Positions 29,205 through 38,880 are shown, counted from the first letter of the stretch. The stretch is 64,000 nt of DNA from Thiohalocapsa sp963698775 (GCA_963698775.1 CAVOSE010000013.1:29592-93591); one strand, 5' to 3'. Made by a program: numbers and translations. Notes: generated by a model not told the origin, from the letters alone.

Positions 29205-29586
29205 GCGTACCGCGGCGACCCCTGGCTTGATTGTTATAGAATCGTGACGAAATCGGCCCCAAATATATCACTGCATGTGTTTTTAAGTCTAATTATCGAA
29301 CACGACTCGCTCCGTACCGCAGAATGGCGCGCGGTCCAAATTGCCTCATTACCAGTCGTTTAGGCGAGACGAGAATGCCTAAGCATCGGGGCAGGCACGG
29401 ACGGCGCTGCAAGCGGCAGCGGTTCCCCAAGCGAACGAGTCCAACGGAATCACTCAAGCGAGGCGAGTTGGCGGTGATCACGGCGTTCTGCCGGAAGGGG
29501 TTTCGCTACCGCAAGCGCAGGGCTTGCCGTCAACCGCAATCCGAACCCACACTGTTACGCGATAGCCATCCCAACGAGGTCCCGTC
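29205..29586. other. Divergent promoter region of pilM and the 29587 gene
   Basis: The part next to pilM (29230-29300) is AT-rich (AATATATC, TTTTTAAGTCTAATTATCG) and probably carries the pil promoter. A short antisense frame at 29293-29481 is not convincing, and I see no other gene. Confidence 0.5.
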
Positions 29587-30282
29587 ATGCCCAGGCGAGC
29601 CGAACGGAAACATGCAGGCGACACCGGTCGACACCGAGCAAAACGCGGCCAGGCGCGCAGCCTGGGCACCCAGCCGCTCCCCCGTGGCAGGTGCGAGACG
29701 CAACGTCAACGCCTCGCCTACGAGAGTGCCCGCATCCTATCCGAGCAGGGAGGCGTCGAATTCGACCGCGCTCGGCGTAAGGCAGCGGAGCGACTAGGCA
29801 TCAGCGACAAACGTTGCTGGCCCGACAACGAGGAGATCCAAAGCGCGCTGCTCCAGCAGCAACGCCTATTTCATGATGACGAGCGGCAGCGCACCCTGGA
29901 TGATTTGCGTCGGCACGCGCTGTCGGCAATGCGTGAATTCTCAGCATTCGAACCGCGGCTTGTCGGACAAGCACTCGACGGAACGGCGAATCGGGAGCAG
30001 GGCGTCGAACTCTTGTTGTTTGCCGAGAATCCGGAGGACGTCGCGCTGGACCTACTCAACCGCGGCATCCCCTGGCAGCAACGCGACGAGCAGTTCCGCT
30101 ATGCAGGCGGCGAGCACCTGTCGCACCCGGTCTTCAGGTTCATGGCCGGCGGCATCCCCCTCCATCTGATCGTGCTGCCGCAGCATGCACGCCGCAATCC
30201 GCCCCTCAGTCCGGTCTCGGAGCGCCCCGAGCGCGGCATCGGTGCCGCCGAACTCGGCCGCCTAGTCGCGGCGGAGCCCTAA
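29587..30282 (+). CDS. Conserved protein of unknown function
   Basis: A cytoplasmic protein of up to 231 residues. The first 37 or so residues are Arg-rich and may be outside the true gene; the recognisable part begins RQRLAYESARILSEQG. It continues FDRARRKAAERLGISDKR, FEPRLVGQALDGTANREQ, LLFAENPEDVALDLLNRGIP and FMAGGIPLHLIVLPQHARRN, then PPLSPVSERP. Similar proteins recur in gammaproteobacteria; the RLVGAVL/LHLFA pattern looks like a degenerate nucleotidyltransferase fold, which is inference only. It stands alone, divergent from pilM. Confidence 0.65.
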   Translation: MPRRAERKHAGDTGRHRAKRGQARSLGTQPLPRGRCETQRQRLAYESARILSEQGGVEFDRARRKAAERLGISDKRCWPDNEEIQSALLQQQRLFHDDERQRTLDDLRRHALSAMREFSAFEPRLVGQALDGTANREQGVELLLFAENPEDVALDLLNRGIPWQQRDEQFRYAGGEHLSHPVFRFMAGGIPLHLIVLPQHARRNPPLSPVSERPERGIGAAELGRLVAAEP

Positions 30283-30496
30283 GGCTATCGCTGGCACTTT
30301 CTATATCAGCACGCTTGTCTTTTTGGCTCGCCTGCCGCGTCGCGCCAACGGTTTCATAGTGCGACTATGCGCCAACTGGCGCTGCTGGCCGGCAGATCAA
30401 AATCCGGCGCAATCGAGTACAGAAATCTCCGGCAATCGCCTAACCGCTAAGCCCCCCGTTCAATCGTACCCTCCACAGGGCCGCAGCCAGGCACCC

Positions 30497-31795
30497 TCAG
30501 CGCTTGGAGATTGGTACATAGTCGCGCGGCGTCGAGCCTTGATAGATCTGGCGCGGCCGCCCGATGCGATTGTTCGGATCACTCATCATCTCCATCCAGT
30601 GCGACACCCAACCCACGGTGCGGGCGACGGCGAACATGACCGTGAACATGTTGCGCGGAATCCCGAGGGCGCTATAGATGATGCCGGAGTAGAAGTCGAC
30701 GTTCGGGTACAGCTTACGCTCGACGAAGTATTCGTCGCTGAGCGCAATCTCTTCCAACTTCAGGGCCAGCTCGAACAGCGGGCTGTCGATCTTACCCGAC
30801 ATCTCGTCGAGCACCTGATGACAGATCTCGCGCGTGATCTTGGCGCGCGGATCGTAGTTCTTATAGACCCGATGGCCGAAGCCCATGAGACGGAACGCGT
30901 CGTCCTTATCCTTGGCCTTGTCGATGAACTTGGGCACATGCTCAACGGAGCCGATCTCGGTCAGCATGTCCAGTACTGCCTCGTTGGCGCCACCGTGGGC
31001 TGGGCCCCAGAGCGATGCGATACCGGCGGCAATGCAGGCGAAGGGGTTTGCGCCGGAACTGCCGGCCAGGCGCACCGTGGAAGTACTGGCGTTCTGCTCG
31101 TGGTCGGCATGCAGAATCAGCAGCAGATTCAGCGCCTTCTCGGCCAATAGGTCCGGCTTGTAGTCCGTGCACGGGGTGGCGAACATCATCCGCAGGAAGT
31201 TGGCCGCGTAGCGCAGATCGTTCTGCGGATACATAATCGGCTCGCCGATGCTGTGCTTGTACGCAGCGGCGGCGATGGTCGGCACCTTCGCGATCAGCCG
31301 GTGTGCCGAGACCTCACGATAACGCGGATCATTGACGTCGATGGAGTCGTGATAGAACGCTGACAGCGAACCCACGACACCGCACAGCATCGCCATGGGG
31401 TGGGCATCGTAGTGGAACCCGTTGAGGAAGTTCTTCAGGTTCTCATTCATCATCGTGTGCGTCATGATCACCCGCTCGAAGTCCCGCAGCGCGGGTTCGG
31501 CGGGCAAGTCGCCGTACAGCAGCAGATAAGCCACCTCGAGGAAGCTCGCCTTCGTAGCCAATTGCTCAATGGGATAGCCGCGATACAGCAGCACGCCCTT
31601 CTCGCCATCGATGTAAGTGATCGCACTATGGCAGCTGGCCGTGGCCATGAAGCCGGGGTCGAAGGTGAAAAAGCCGGCGTCGCGGTACAGTGACGAGATA
31701 TCCACGGCGCTGGGGCCGATCGTGCCGTGCTTGAGCGGAAACTCGAAGCTCTGGCCATCCGCGTTGGTGGTGATGGTGATCGTGTCATTGGCCAT
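30497..31795 (-). CDS. gltA: Citrate synthase
   Basis: GltA condenses oxaloacetate and acetyl-CoA. With the ATG at 31795, preceded by GGGAGAG about 8 bp away, it has 432 residues (the open frame runs to 31822). It has ATASCHSAITYIDGEKGVLL, YRGYPIEQLA, catalytic-region NGFHYDAHPM, LHADHEQNASTSTVRLAGSS with the active-site His, LWGPAHGGANEAVLDML, MGFGHRVYKNYDPRAKI, and ARTVGWVSHWMEM. Length and motifs are those of the hexameric NADH-sensitive type II enzyme of gammaproteobacteria. Confidence 0.97.
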   Translation of the reverse strand: MANDTITITTNADGQSFEFPLKHGTIGPSAVDISSLYRDAGFFTFDPGFMATASCHSAITYIDGEKGVLLYRGYPIEQLATKASFLEVAYLLLYGDLPAEPALRDFERVIMTHTMMNENLKNFLNGFHYDAHPMAMLCGVVGSLSAFYHDSIDVNDPRYREVSAHRLIAKVPTIAAAAYKHSIGEPIMYPQNDLRYAANFLRMMFATPCTDYKPDLLAEKALNLLLILHADHEQNASTSTVRLAGSSGANPFACIAAGIASLWGPAHGGANEAVLDMLTEIGSVEHVPKFIDKAKDKDDAFRLMGFGHRVYKNYDPRAKITREICHQVLDEMSGKIDSPLFELALKLEEIALSDEYFVERKLYPNVDFYSGIIYSALGIPRNMFTVMFAVARTVGWVSHWMEMMSDPNNRIGRPRQIYQGSTPRDYVPISKR

Positions 31796-31918
31796 GGGTG
31801 TCTCTCCCGAGTTCGAAGACATCGCAAACGCGTTCAGCCGGTGCGGGCAAGACCCGCAACCGACCCGCGTCGAGGTAACGTTTTAGGGCTGATGGGCGCC
31901 GAGTGGGCCCGGCGGCAT

Positions 31919-32851
31919 TCAGCCGATTTCAGCCAATCGGGCTATGTCGGCCCGAACGGACGCAACGGAACTGTCGAAATGAGCACGCTCCTCGGCATCC
32001 AGGTCCAGCTCCACGATGGATGACAGGCCGCTCTCGTCAAGGACGCAGGGTACGCCCATACAAATATCATGTTCACCGTATTCACCATCGAGCAAGGCGA
32101 CACAGGGCATCAGCCGACGCCGGTTGTTGCTGATGGAATCGATCATGGCGGCCACCGCGGCGGCGGGGGCGTCGTAGGCGCTGGAGTTCTTGCGCAAAGC
32201 GAGAATCTCGGCGCCCCCCTTGCGCGTACGTTCGATGATCGCCTCCAGCCTGTCCGGCGCGATGAAGTTGCTGACGGGCACGCCATTGATGGTGCAGTAC
32301 CGCGGCATCGGCACCATGGTGTCGCCATGCCCTCCGAGCACTAGGGTGGTGATATCTAGCGCCGAGAAACCGGTTTCCTCGGCAATGAAGGCGGCCATGC
32401 GCGAGGCATCCAGCACCCCCGCCTGCCCGAACACCCGCTGCCGTGACCAACCGGTGCGCTGGATCATGCGATAAGTCAGCGTATCGACCGGATTGGACAC
32501 CACCAGCACGATCGCACCCGGCGCATGGGCGACGATGTGATCGGTCACCTCGTCAATGATCTTGACGTTGGCAGCGAGCACGTCAGAGCGCGACATGCCG
32601 GGCTTGCGCGGAAACCCTGCGGTCACCACCACCAGATCCGATCCGGCGAGGATGGCGGGATCATTGCTCCCGCTCAAACGGCAATCGAACTCGAAAAAGG
32701 GTGCCGTCTGGAAAATGTCCAGGGCGACGCCTTCGGACACGTCTTCGCGCACGTCGTAAAGCGCAACTTCCCGACAGAGTTCCTCTTCAGCGAGAATTTG
32801 AGCCGTGGTTTCACCGACACGGCCCGCCCCAACGATGCTGATCTTGTTCAT
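31919..32851 (-). CDS. mdh: Malate dehydrogenase (LDH-like type)
   Basis: The 310-residue NAD-dependent enzyme interconverts malate and oxaloacetate. It starts MNKISIVGAGRVGETTAQIL (the GxGxxG NAD loop). DLVVVTAGFPRKPGMSRSDV carries the substrate-loop Arg residues, VVSNPVDTLTYRMIQRTGW follows, then VLGGHGDTMVPMPRYCTING with the catalytic His. This is the lactate dehydrogenase-like MDH group found in many phototrophs rather than the E. coli Mdh type. GAGGAG lies just upstream of the ATG. It sits between citrate synthase and malic enzyme on the same strand. Confidence 0.94.
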   Translation of the reverse strand: MNKISIVGAGRVGETTAQILAEEELCREVALYDVREDVSEGVALDIFQTAPFFEFDCRLSGSNDPAILAGSDLVVVTAGFPRKPGMSRSDVLAANVKIIDEVTDHIVAHAPGAIVLVVSNPVDTLTYRMIQRTGWSRQRVFGQAGVLDASRMAAFIAEETGFSALDITTLVLGGHGDTMVPMPRYCTINGVPVSNFIAPDRLEAIIERTRKGGAEILALRKNSSAYDAPAAAVAAMIDSISNNRRRLMPCVALLDGEYGEHDICMGVPCVLDESGLSSIVELDLDAEERAHFDSSVASVRADIARLAEIG

Positions 32852-32985
32852 AGCTCTCCTCTTTGGTGAATAGGCGCTCTGTCTCGGGTCGGGTTGGGCG
32901 CCTGTATTGATTTAGTATCGCGATGCTCGGGTTGCGCGGCCCCGCTCTCCTTCGCGCACGCGGAGCGGTCTGATGCCAACGAGGA

Positions 32986-34248
32986 TCAGTCCTTCGTATA
33001 GGGAATCCGGGCAACGCCAGTCGCGACCGCGGCGCGGGCAACGGCGGGTGCGACCGTGCTCAGCAAGCGCGGATCGAATGGCTTAGGAATGATGTACTCG
33101 GGCCCGTATTCCAGATGGTCCAGGCCATAGATATCGAGCACGGACCGCGGCACGGGCTCGTGGGCCAGATCCTTCAGTGCATGCACCGCGGCGATCTGCA
33201 TGTCTTCGTTGATGCGCGACGCCCGCACGTCCAACGCGCCGCGGAAGATGAACGGGAATCCAAGCACATTGTTGACCTGATTCGGATAATCGGAGCGTCC
33301 CGTAGCCATAAGCAGGTCGTCGCGGATCGTGCGCGCGACCTCCGGACGGATCTCCGGCACCGGATTCGACAACGCGAACACGATCGGGCGTGGCGCCATG
33401 CTCGCCAGCATCTCTGGGCTAACCAGATCTGGCCCAGACACGCCGATGAAGACATCCGCATCCTGCATGGCCTCAGCCAAAGTACGCTTGTCGGTGTCCG
33501 CCGCGATGCCGAACTTGAACGGATTCAGGTCCCGCCGGCCTGTGTGAATCACGCCCTGGCGGTCGACACCGAAAATGTTGTTGCGGTGCGCACCCAACGT
33601 CATCAGCAACCGCACCGCCGCGATACCCGCAGCCCCGGCCCCCAATAACACGATACGTGCCTCATCCAACGTCTTGCCTTGCAGTTCCAGCGCATTCAGC
33701 AGGCCAGCGGCGATAATGATCGCGGTGCCGTGTTGATCGTCATGGAACACTGGGATGTCCAGCTCCTCGATCAGGATCTGCTCGATCTCGAAACAGTGCG
33801 GTGCCGCGATGTCCTCCAGATTGATGCCGCCGAAGGTTGGCGCGATGCGGCGCACCGTCTCGATGAACTCCTGCGGATGCTTGGCGTGCACCTCGATGTC
33901 GAACACGTCGATGTCGGCAAAATGCTTGAAGAGCACCGCCTTGCCTTCCATCACCGGTTTACTGGCCAGCGCCCCGACGTTCCCCAGCCCGAGCACGGCG
34001 CTGCCGTCGGTGATCACCGCGACGAGATTGCCCTTATTGGTGTAGCGATAGGCCGCATCGGGGTCTTGATCAATACGCCGCACGGGCTCGGCAACGCCCG
34101 GAGTATAGGCGAGCGAAAGGTCCCGCTGCGTTTCAGCAGGCTTCTTGATCTCGATGGCGGTCTTCCCCGGAGACGGCTGCTCATGATAGACCAGCGCTTC
34201 TTCGTTCAACTGGGCATCGGCGTGGGCAAAACTCTCTCGAATCGGCAT
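32986..34248 (-). CDS. Malic enzyme, short form
   Basis: The enzyme decarboxylates malate to pyruvate with NAD(P). Starting at the ATG at 34248 (MPIRESFAHADAQLNEEAL) it has 420 residues. It has LAYTPGVAEPVRRIDQDPD, GSAVLGLGNVGALASKPVME, INLEDIAAPHCFEIEQILIE, PVFHDDQHGTAIIIAAGLLN, and the nucleotide loop IVLLGAGAAGIAAVRLL. It lacks the C-terminal phosphotransacetylase-like domain of the long MaeB form, ending at ARIPYTKD. The open frame extends to 34401 without conserved content. With gltA and mdh it forms a carbon-metabolism cluster on one strand. Confidence 0.93.
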   Translation of the reverse strand: MPIRESFAHADAQLNEEALVYHEQPSPGKTAIEIKKPAETQRDLSLAYTPGVAEPVRRIDQDPDAAYRYTNKGNLVAVITDGSAVLGLGNVGALASKPVMEGKAVLFKHFADIDVFDIEVHAKHPQEFIETVRRIAPTFGGINLEDIAAPHCFEIEQILIEELDIPVFHDDQHGTAIIIAAGLLNALELQGKTLDEARIVLLGAGAAGIAAVRLLMTLGAHRNNIFGVDRQGVIHTGRRDLNPFKFGIAADTDKRTLAEAMQDADVFIGVSGPDLVSPEMLASMAPRPIVFALSNPVPEIRPEVARTIRDDLLMATGRSDYPNQVNNVLGFPFIFRGALDVRASRINEDMQIAAVHALKDLAHEPVPRSVLDIYGLDHLEYGPEYIIPKPFDPRLLSTVAPAVARAAVATGVARIPYTKD

Positions 34249-34723
34249 GGCGGTTCTTGACTCTTCAATGATTGGACGGCACGGCCCCGGCTCACGAGAA
34301 CGTTGGGGGACATTGCTTGCGAACTCGACGGCCTCCCACTGCAACCCGCCCAGGCTGGTTCTGCGCGTCGGGTAAGCCGCGGAAGCACCGAGTGTCGACA
34401 CCGAGGGCGATCAGCAAGAAAGGCCGAACTTATAAGGACGGACTGGGGCCGACGCAAAGCCGCAGAACGAAGCATTACCGGATTTCCGCGCGACCGCAAG
34501 CCGGGACGGCTCAATGTCCAGTATTGTCGGAGCGCAAACTCCGTTAGTGATGGCCTGAAGTTCGTGTTGAAAGCGGGAGGGAGCGCTGTGTCGCGGGACA
34601 GCACAATCGCCGAACTCCGGAGCAGAGGCGCAAGTTACTGACCGAGCCCCGACGGTTGTGCAAGGCAGGGCATGCCCAACGCAGGGCATGCCGCCTGGGC
34701 ATCGGAGGGTGGGGGCGAGGCGT
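34249..34723. other. Intergenic stretch, no gene recognised
   Basis: This holds the upstream region of the malic enzyme gene and the 3' side of the membrane-protein gene at 34724. A 12-base direct repeat GCAGGGCATGCC occurs at about 34665 and 34681. Short frames on both strands carry no recognisable content. Confidence 0.5.
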
Positions 34724-35077
34724 TCAGGCGCCGGACATGTCCAGCCCGATGCGGCTGTAGGCGGCGCGGATCACCATGGACAGGGTGTAGCCGACCACCA
34801 GCACGAGCAGGCCGAAGAGATCGACAACGGACAGATACTGCGACAGATCAGATAGGAAATAACCGCCGATCAGGAACAGCGCCGAAAAGGCGCCGAACAG
34901 GACGTAAAAGGGGAGCATGGCGACCCCCATCGACGCCAGCCCCGGATCGACCTTCGGCTCGATGCCCTGCGCCTCGGCGCGTTCGCGCGCGGCGATGACG
35001 CGCTTGCGGTGGTCGATGGCACGGTAGATAAACCAAGCCCCAAGCAGTAAACAAACGGCACCCAGGTAGTAGGTCAT
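34724..35077 (-). CDS. Small membrane protein of unknown function
   Basis: About 117 residues with three hydrophobic segments: YYLGAVCLLLGAWFIYRAI, then MLPFYVLFGAFSALFLIGGY, then VDLFGLLVLVVGYTLSMVIR. A charged cytoplasmic-looking stretch HRKRVIAARERAEAQG follows the first. I do not recognise the family. The ATG at 35077 lies 2 bp past the crtB stop; a TTG at 35083 overlaps that stop. It is therefore probably the third gene of the crtI-crtB unit, and a link to carotenoid metabolism is inferred from position only. Confidence 0.7.
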   Translation of the reverse strand: MTYYLGAVCLLLGAWFIYRAIDHRKRVIAARERAEAQGIEPKVDPGLASMGVAMLPFYVLFGAFSALFLIGGYFLSDLSQYLSVVDLFGLLVLVVGYTLSMVIRAAYSRIGLDMSGA

Positions 35078-35079
35078 GA

Positions 35080-36210
35080 TCAACCCCCGCTTTGCATGTT
35101 CGGCATGGCGGATAGCATACCGCTATTTCGGGTCTGGGCAAGGCGCTCGCGCTCACGCTCCTCGAGGCTCTCGAACAGATCCAGCACCCAGACCACCTTC
35201 TCGCCAATCCCGCGCAGGCGCCGGTCGGCGGCCCTGGCTCTGGCTGTGAGTTCGGTGGCACTCGGCACCGCGGCCACGGCGTCGATCAGAAAGCGATTCT
35301 CTTCCAGCGCCGGGGCCTTGTAGTTGCCGCCCGGGAACGGCGTCGACGCCAAGGCTTGACTCAACAGCGCCATCTTGCGCGCCTTCGGCACGACGGCGCG
35401 CTGGGAGACGGAATCATAGCCGTTACGGGCCACCTCATGGCCGATCTCGGCATACAGCAGCCGCGCCGCGTAGATGCCTGGGCGACAGCCCACCGGCAAC
35501 CGGGCAATGCCGGACTCCGCCTGTTGGTACAGATTATCGGCAATATCCAGCACACGCTTGATCACCGAACCGATCGCCTCGCTGAACACCGGCCGCGCCA
35601 GGAACGCCTCCGGTTCGATGCCCGCCTCACGAAGCCACGCCAGCGGCAGATAGATGCGGCCGTTGCGGGCGTCTTCGCCGACATCGCGACAGATGTTGCT
35701 GAGCTGCATCGCGGTGCCGAGGTCGCAGGCGCGGGCCAGCACCTGCGGTGAACGCACGCCCATCAGCGCGGCCATCATGGCACCGACGGCCGCGGCGACC
35801 CGGGCGGAATAGTGGTAGACACCGGAGATGGTCTCGTAGTTGCGCCCCTGCGCATCCCATTCGAAGCCCTCGAGCAAGGCATCGGGCAGCTCGCGGGGCA
35901 TGCCGAAGCGCTCGACGGCGCCAGCGAAGGCGCGATCAACGGGCAACGGCAGCGGCCGACCGGCATAGCAGCGATCGAGCCGATCGCGCAGGGCCGCCAG
36001 GGCAACGCTTTGATCACCCTCGCATTCGTCGATGGCATCGTCGGCGATACGACAGAAGGCGTACAGCGCGGACGCCGGCTGTCGCATCGCCTTCGGCAAG
36101 AAGAACGAGGCAGCGAAGAACGACTTGGAACCGTTACTCAGCAGCTGACTACAAGCCGCCAGATCGGCCGGATCGGCGAAACAGGGCTCACTTTGTGAAA
36201 ACAGAGGCAT
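35080..36210 (-). CDS. crtB: Phytoene synthase
   Basis: CrtB joins two geranylgeranyl diphosphates to phytoene. Taking the ATG at 36210 gives 376 residues. SNGSKSFFAASFFLPKAMR is followed by YAFCRIADDAIDECEGD, the first Asp-rich motif. GTAMQLSNICRDVGEDARNG and RIYLPLAWL form the second Asp-rich region (DVGED). Later YAARLLYAEIGHEVARNGYD is typical of the family. Its start overlaps the 3' end of crtI by 23 bp, implying coupled translation. Confidence 0.95.
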   Translation of the reverse strand: MPLFSQSEPCFADPADLAACSQLLSNGSKSFFAASFFLPKAMRQPASALYAFCRIADDAIDECEGDQSVALAALRDRLDRCYAGRPLPLPVDRAFAGAVERFGMPRELPDALLEGFEWDAQGRNYETISGVYHYSARVAAAVGAMMAALMGVRSPQVLARACDLGTAMQLSNICRDVGEDARNGRIYLPLAWLREAGIEPEAFLARPVFSEAIGSVIKRVLDIADNLYQQAESGIARLPVGCRPGIYAARLLYAEIGHEVARNGYDSVSQRAVVPKARKMALLSQALASTPFPGGNYKAPALEENRFLIDAVAAVPSATELTARARAADRRLRGIGEKVVWVLDLFESLEERERERLAQTRNSGMLSAMPNMQSGG

Positions 36211-37732
36211 CAGGAACCACCGTATCGAGGACGCGGGCAGTGGAAATAACGCCGGGCACACCCGCACCTGGGTGCGTTCCGGCGCCGACCATGTAGAGAT
36301 GTTCGACCTCTTCGCTCTGATTATGGGGGCGCATCCAGGCGCTCTGCATCAGAACGGGCTCCAGGCTGAACGCGGCACCCTTGAACGACAGCAAGCGCTG
36401 CTCGAAGTCGATCGGCGTCGTCACCAGCGAGGTCACCACCTGATTCTCGAGATCAGGCAACATCGTCTTGGAGAGGTAATCGGAGATGGCGCGCCGGTAG
36501 GTCTCGGCGTGCGTGGCCCAGTCGACATCGCCGTCCAGATGCGGCACCGGCGACAGGGCATAGAAGGTATCGCAGCCCTCCGGCGCCAGCGACGGATCGG
36601 TCGCCGTCGGTCGATGCAGGTACAGGCTGAAGTCGTCCGCAAGATGCTTGCGCTTGAAGATGTCGTTGAGCAAGCCCTTATAGCGCGGGCCGAGCAGGAT
36701 GCTGTGGTGCTTGACGTCCGGGTATTGGCGCTTGGTGCCGAAGTACCAGACGAACAGGCCGTTGGAATACTGCGCGCGATCCAGCTTGCCGTCGGTCCAG
36801 TGCTTGCGCTTGATGCCCGGCAACAGGTTGCGATAGGTCCAGGCGACATCGGCGTTGGACACGACCACGTTTGCCGGAATGTGCTCGCCGTCGGCGAGCC
36901 GCACGCCGGTGGCGCGACCGTTGTCGACCGTAATTTCGGCCACCTCGGCATTCATGCGTACCTGGCTGCCCTGCCCTTCGATCAAGTTCACCAGGCCGCG
37001 GACGATGGCGCCGGTGCCGCCGATGGCGGAATGTACGCCCCAATGGCGTTCCAGGTAGGAGATGAGGGCGTAGATGGACGTGACCGAGAACGGATTGCCG
37101 CCGATCAGCAGCGGGTGGAAGCTCAACGCAACACGCAGACGCTCGTCCTTCACATAGGACGAGACCATGGCGTAGACGCTGCGGTGGCTCTTCAGCGCGA
37201 CCATCTTGGGGATGATCTTGGCCATGTCCTGCCAGTGCGTGAAGGGCACGTGGCCCAACTCGACAAAGCCGACCTGGAAGATCTTCTCGCTCGCGGCGAT
37301 GTAGCGGTCGTAGCCGTCGACATCGCCGGGGGAGAAGCGGGCCACCTGCTCGCGCATGGCCTGCGCGTCGCCGTTGGTGTCGAAGATGGCGCCGTCATCG
37401 AAGCGGATGCGATAAAAGGGGTCCATCGCCCGCAGGTCGATGTCGTCTTGGAAGCGGCGCCCGCACATCTCCCACAGCTCCTCCAATAGGAAGGGCGCGG
37501 TGATGATGGTCGGCCCGGCATCGAACTTGAAGCCGTCGATCTCATGCACGTAGGCGCGCCCGCCGGGCTTGTCCAGCTTCTCCAGAACCGTCACGCGATA
37601 GCCGCGGGAGCCGAGCCGGATCGCTGCCGCCAAACCGCCGAAACCGCTGCCGATGACGACCGCATGGGGCTTTTCGCTGCCAGGCGTCGAGACGCCCTTC
37701 GACTTCCCTTTCTGGGCTTTGGCGTCGATCAT
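36188..37732 (-). CDS. crtI: Phytoene desaturase
   Basis: CrtI is the FAD-dependent desaturase and isomerase converting phytoene towards neurosporene or lycopene. From the ATG at 37732 (MIDAKAQKGKSKG) it has 514 residues. The dinucleotide motif is AVVIGSGFGGLAAAIRLGSR, followed by KLDKPGGRAYVHEIDGFKFD and GPTIITAPFLLEELWEM. The C-terminal signature is LYMVGAGTHPGAGVPGVIST. A GTG five codons further upstream is a possible alternative start; the frame to 37996 is not needed. A PpsR/CrtJ-type site lies about 60 bp upstream. The number of desaturation steps cannot be read from sequence by eye. Confidence 0.96.
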   Translation of the reverse strand: MIDAKAQKGKSKGVSTPGSEKPHAVVIGSGFGGLAAAIRLGSRGYRVTVLEKLDKPGGRAYVHEIDGFKFDAGPTIITAPFLLEELWEMCGRRFQDDIDLRAMDPFYRIRFDDGAIFDTNGDAQAMREQVARFSPGDVDGYDRYIAASEKIFQVGFVELGHVPFTHWQDMAKIIPKMVALKSHRSVYAMVSSYVKDERLRVALSFHPLLIGGNPFSVTSIYALISYLERHWGVHSAIGGTGAIVRGLVNLIEGQGSQVRMNAEVAEITVDNGRATGVRLADGEHIPANVVVSNADVAWTYRNLLPGIKRKHWTDGKLDRAQYSNGLFVWYFGTKRQYPDVKHHSILLGPRYKGLLNDIFKRKHLADDFSLYLHRPTATDPSLAPEGCDTFYALSPVPHLDGDVDWATHAETYRRAISDYLSKTMLPDLENQVVTSLVTTPIDFEQRLLSFKGAAFSLEPVLMQSAWMRPHNQSEEVEHLYMVGAGTHPGAGVPGVISTARVLDTVVPDASVFTK

Positions 37733-37790
37733 GCCGGTCACGGCTTTGGTGTTGGGCGGGGCCACTGTCACAAGTGTCAACCTAGGCTGA

Positions 37791-37808
37791 TGTAAACAAT
37801 ATTTGACA
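37791..37808. promoter_or_regulatory. PpsR/CrtJ-type operator (TGT-N12-ACA)
   Basis: TGTAAACAATATTTGACA matches the TGT-N12-ACA consensus exactly. It lies 59 bp upstream of the crtI start and about 200 bp upstream of the divergent crtA start. PpsR/CrtJ represses crt and bch genes under oxygen in purple bacteria, so this is a plausible redox operator for crtI-crtB. Confidence 0.65.
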
Positions 37809-38006
37809 GTATAGCAGCAGGCTGGCCGATAATTGCAAGGTCCGGGGTCTCTGCTTCGCTGGTTCTTGTCTTCTGTCAAGTCCGCTGAGAACCTAACGAA
37901 CACATCATAGCCTGCTCGATGTCCCGCGAGGCCATCGATCGACACGATCATCGCATCAGGCGTCCCATCAGCCGCCCGCTCAGCGGCACCAACCACAGTA
38001 AGCGCA

Positions 38007-38768
38007 ATGCCTGGCCGTCAAGTCGTCTTCAGCTTCTTCCGCTACCCGCGCCGCCATGCGCCGGGGGCCTTCACCCTGATGGGATTTCAGCGTCTGGTGG
38101 CCGGCAACCGGCTGCCGGATGGCATGATCCGGCTGATGGGGTGCGGCGGTCGCGACGGCTTCAGTATCGTGCCGAATTTCAACCGGTACTGCCTGATGAG
38201 CGCCCTCGACGACCCGACGCAACAACCGCGCGTGCGCCGGAGCCGGCTCTATCGGTGGGTTGCCGACCCGAGCATCGAACAACTCCACTTCACCCTACTA
38301 CCAGCCCGTGGACACGGTACCTGGGATGGCAACCAGGTATTCGACTACTCCGGGGAGCGCGTCGGCGAGCGCCCGTTTGCGGTGCTCACCCACGCCCGCG
38401 TGACCAGCCCACATGCTCGGGATTTTTGGCGCAGCGTGCCCGATATCCGGCGCGGCCTACGCGACGCCCCAGGCTGCGCCTACCATATCGGCTTCGGCGA
38501 GCACCCGTTCCTGACCCTGGCCACCTTCAGCGTCTGGCGCGACCTTGCGGCCATGCAGGCCTTCGCCTATCGCAAGACGGCGCACAACCGAACGAGCAAG
38601 GCCGCCCGCGGCGAACACTGGCTGGCGGAGTCCCTGTTCGCGCGCTTTGCGATCGAGCGCATCGACGGCGATCTGGCCAGCTACCCGGAACTGCGTCGGC
38701 TCGCCGACGCCGGGCTCATTGGGACCGCACCGACGGTAAAGCCCGGTGATAGCGAGCGCGTCGCCTAG
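38007..38768 (+). CDS. crtA: Spheroidene monooxygenase-like protein
   Basis: A 253-residue CrtA-family protein. It has VVFSFFRYPRRHAPGAFTLM, GFQRLVAGNRLPDGMIRLMG and GCGGRDGFSIVPNFNRYCLM near the N terminus. The central region is FAVLTHARVTSPHARDFWRS, followed by GLRDAPGCAYHIGFGEHPFL, TLATFSVWRDLAAMQAFAYR and ARGEHWLAESLFARF. CrtA is a heme-containing monooxygenase adding keto groups to spheroidene or related acyclic carotenoids. It is divergent from crtI across about 270 bp that carries the PpsR-type site. The exact carotenoid substrate cannot be inferred. Confidence 0.9.
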   Translation: MPGRQVVFSFFRYPRRHAPGAFTLMGFQRLVAGNRLPDGMIRLMGCGGRDGFSIVPNFNRYCLMSALDDPTQQPRVRRSRLYRWVADPSIEQLHFTLLPARGHGTWDGNQVFDYSGERVGERPFAVLTHARVTSPHARDFWRSVPDIRRGLRDAPGCAYHIGFGEHPFLTLATFSVWRDLAAMQAFAYRKTAHNRTSKAARGEHWLAESLFARFAIERIDGDLASYPELRRLADAGLIGTAPTVKPGDSERVA

Positions 38769-38880
38769 ATTGCTTGAGGGCGACAAATGTTTGCAGATGA
38801 GTCAAGTTTCGCCGCACCCTAGGACCGGCGGGGGATCCTCGAAATCGGGATCGGGATCGCTTGTCACTCGTTTCGATTTA

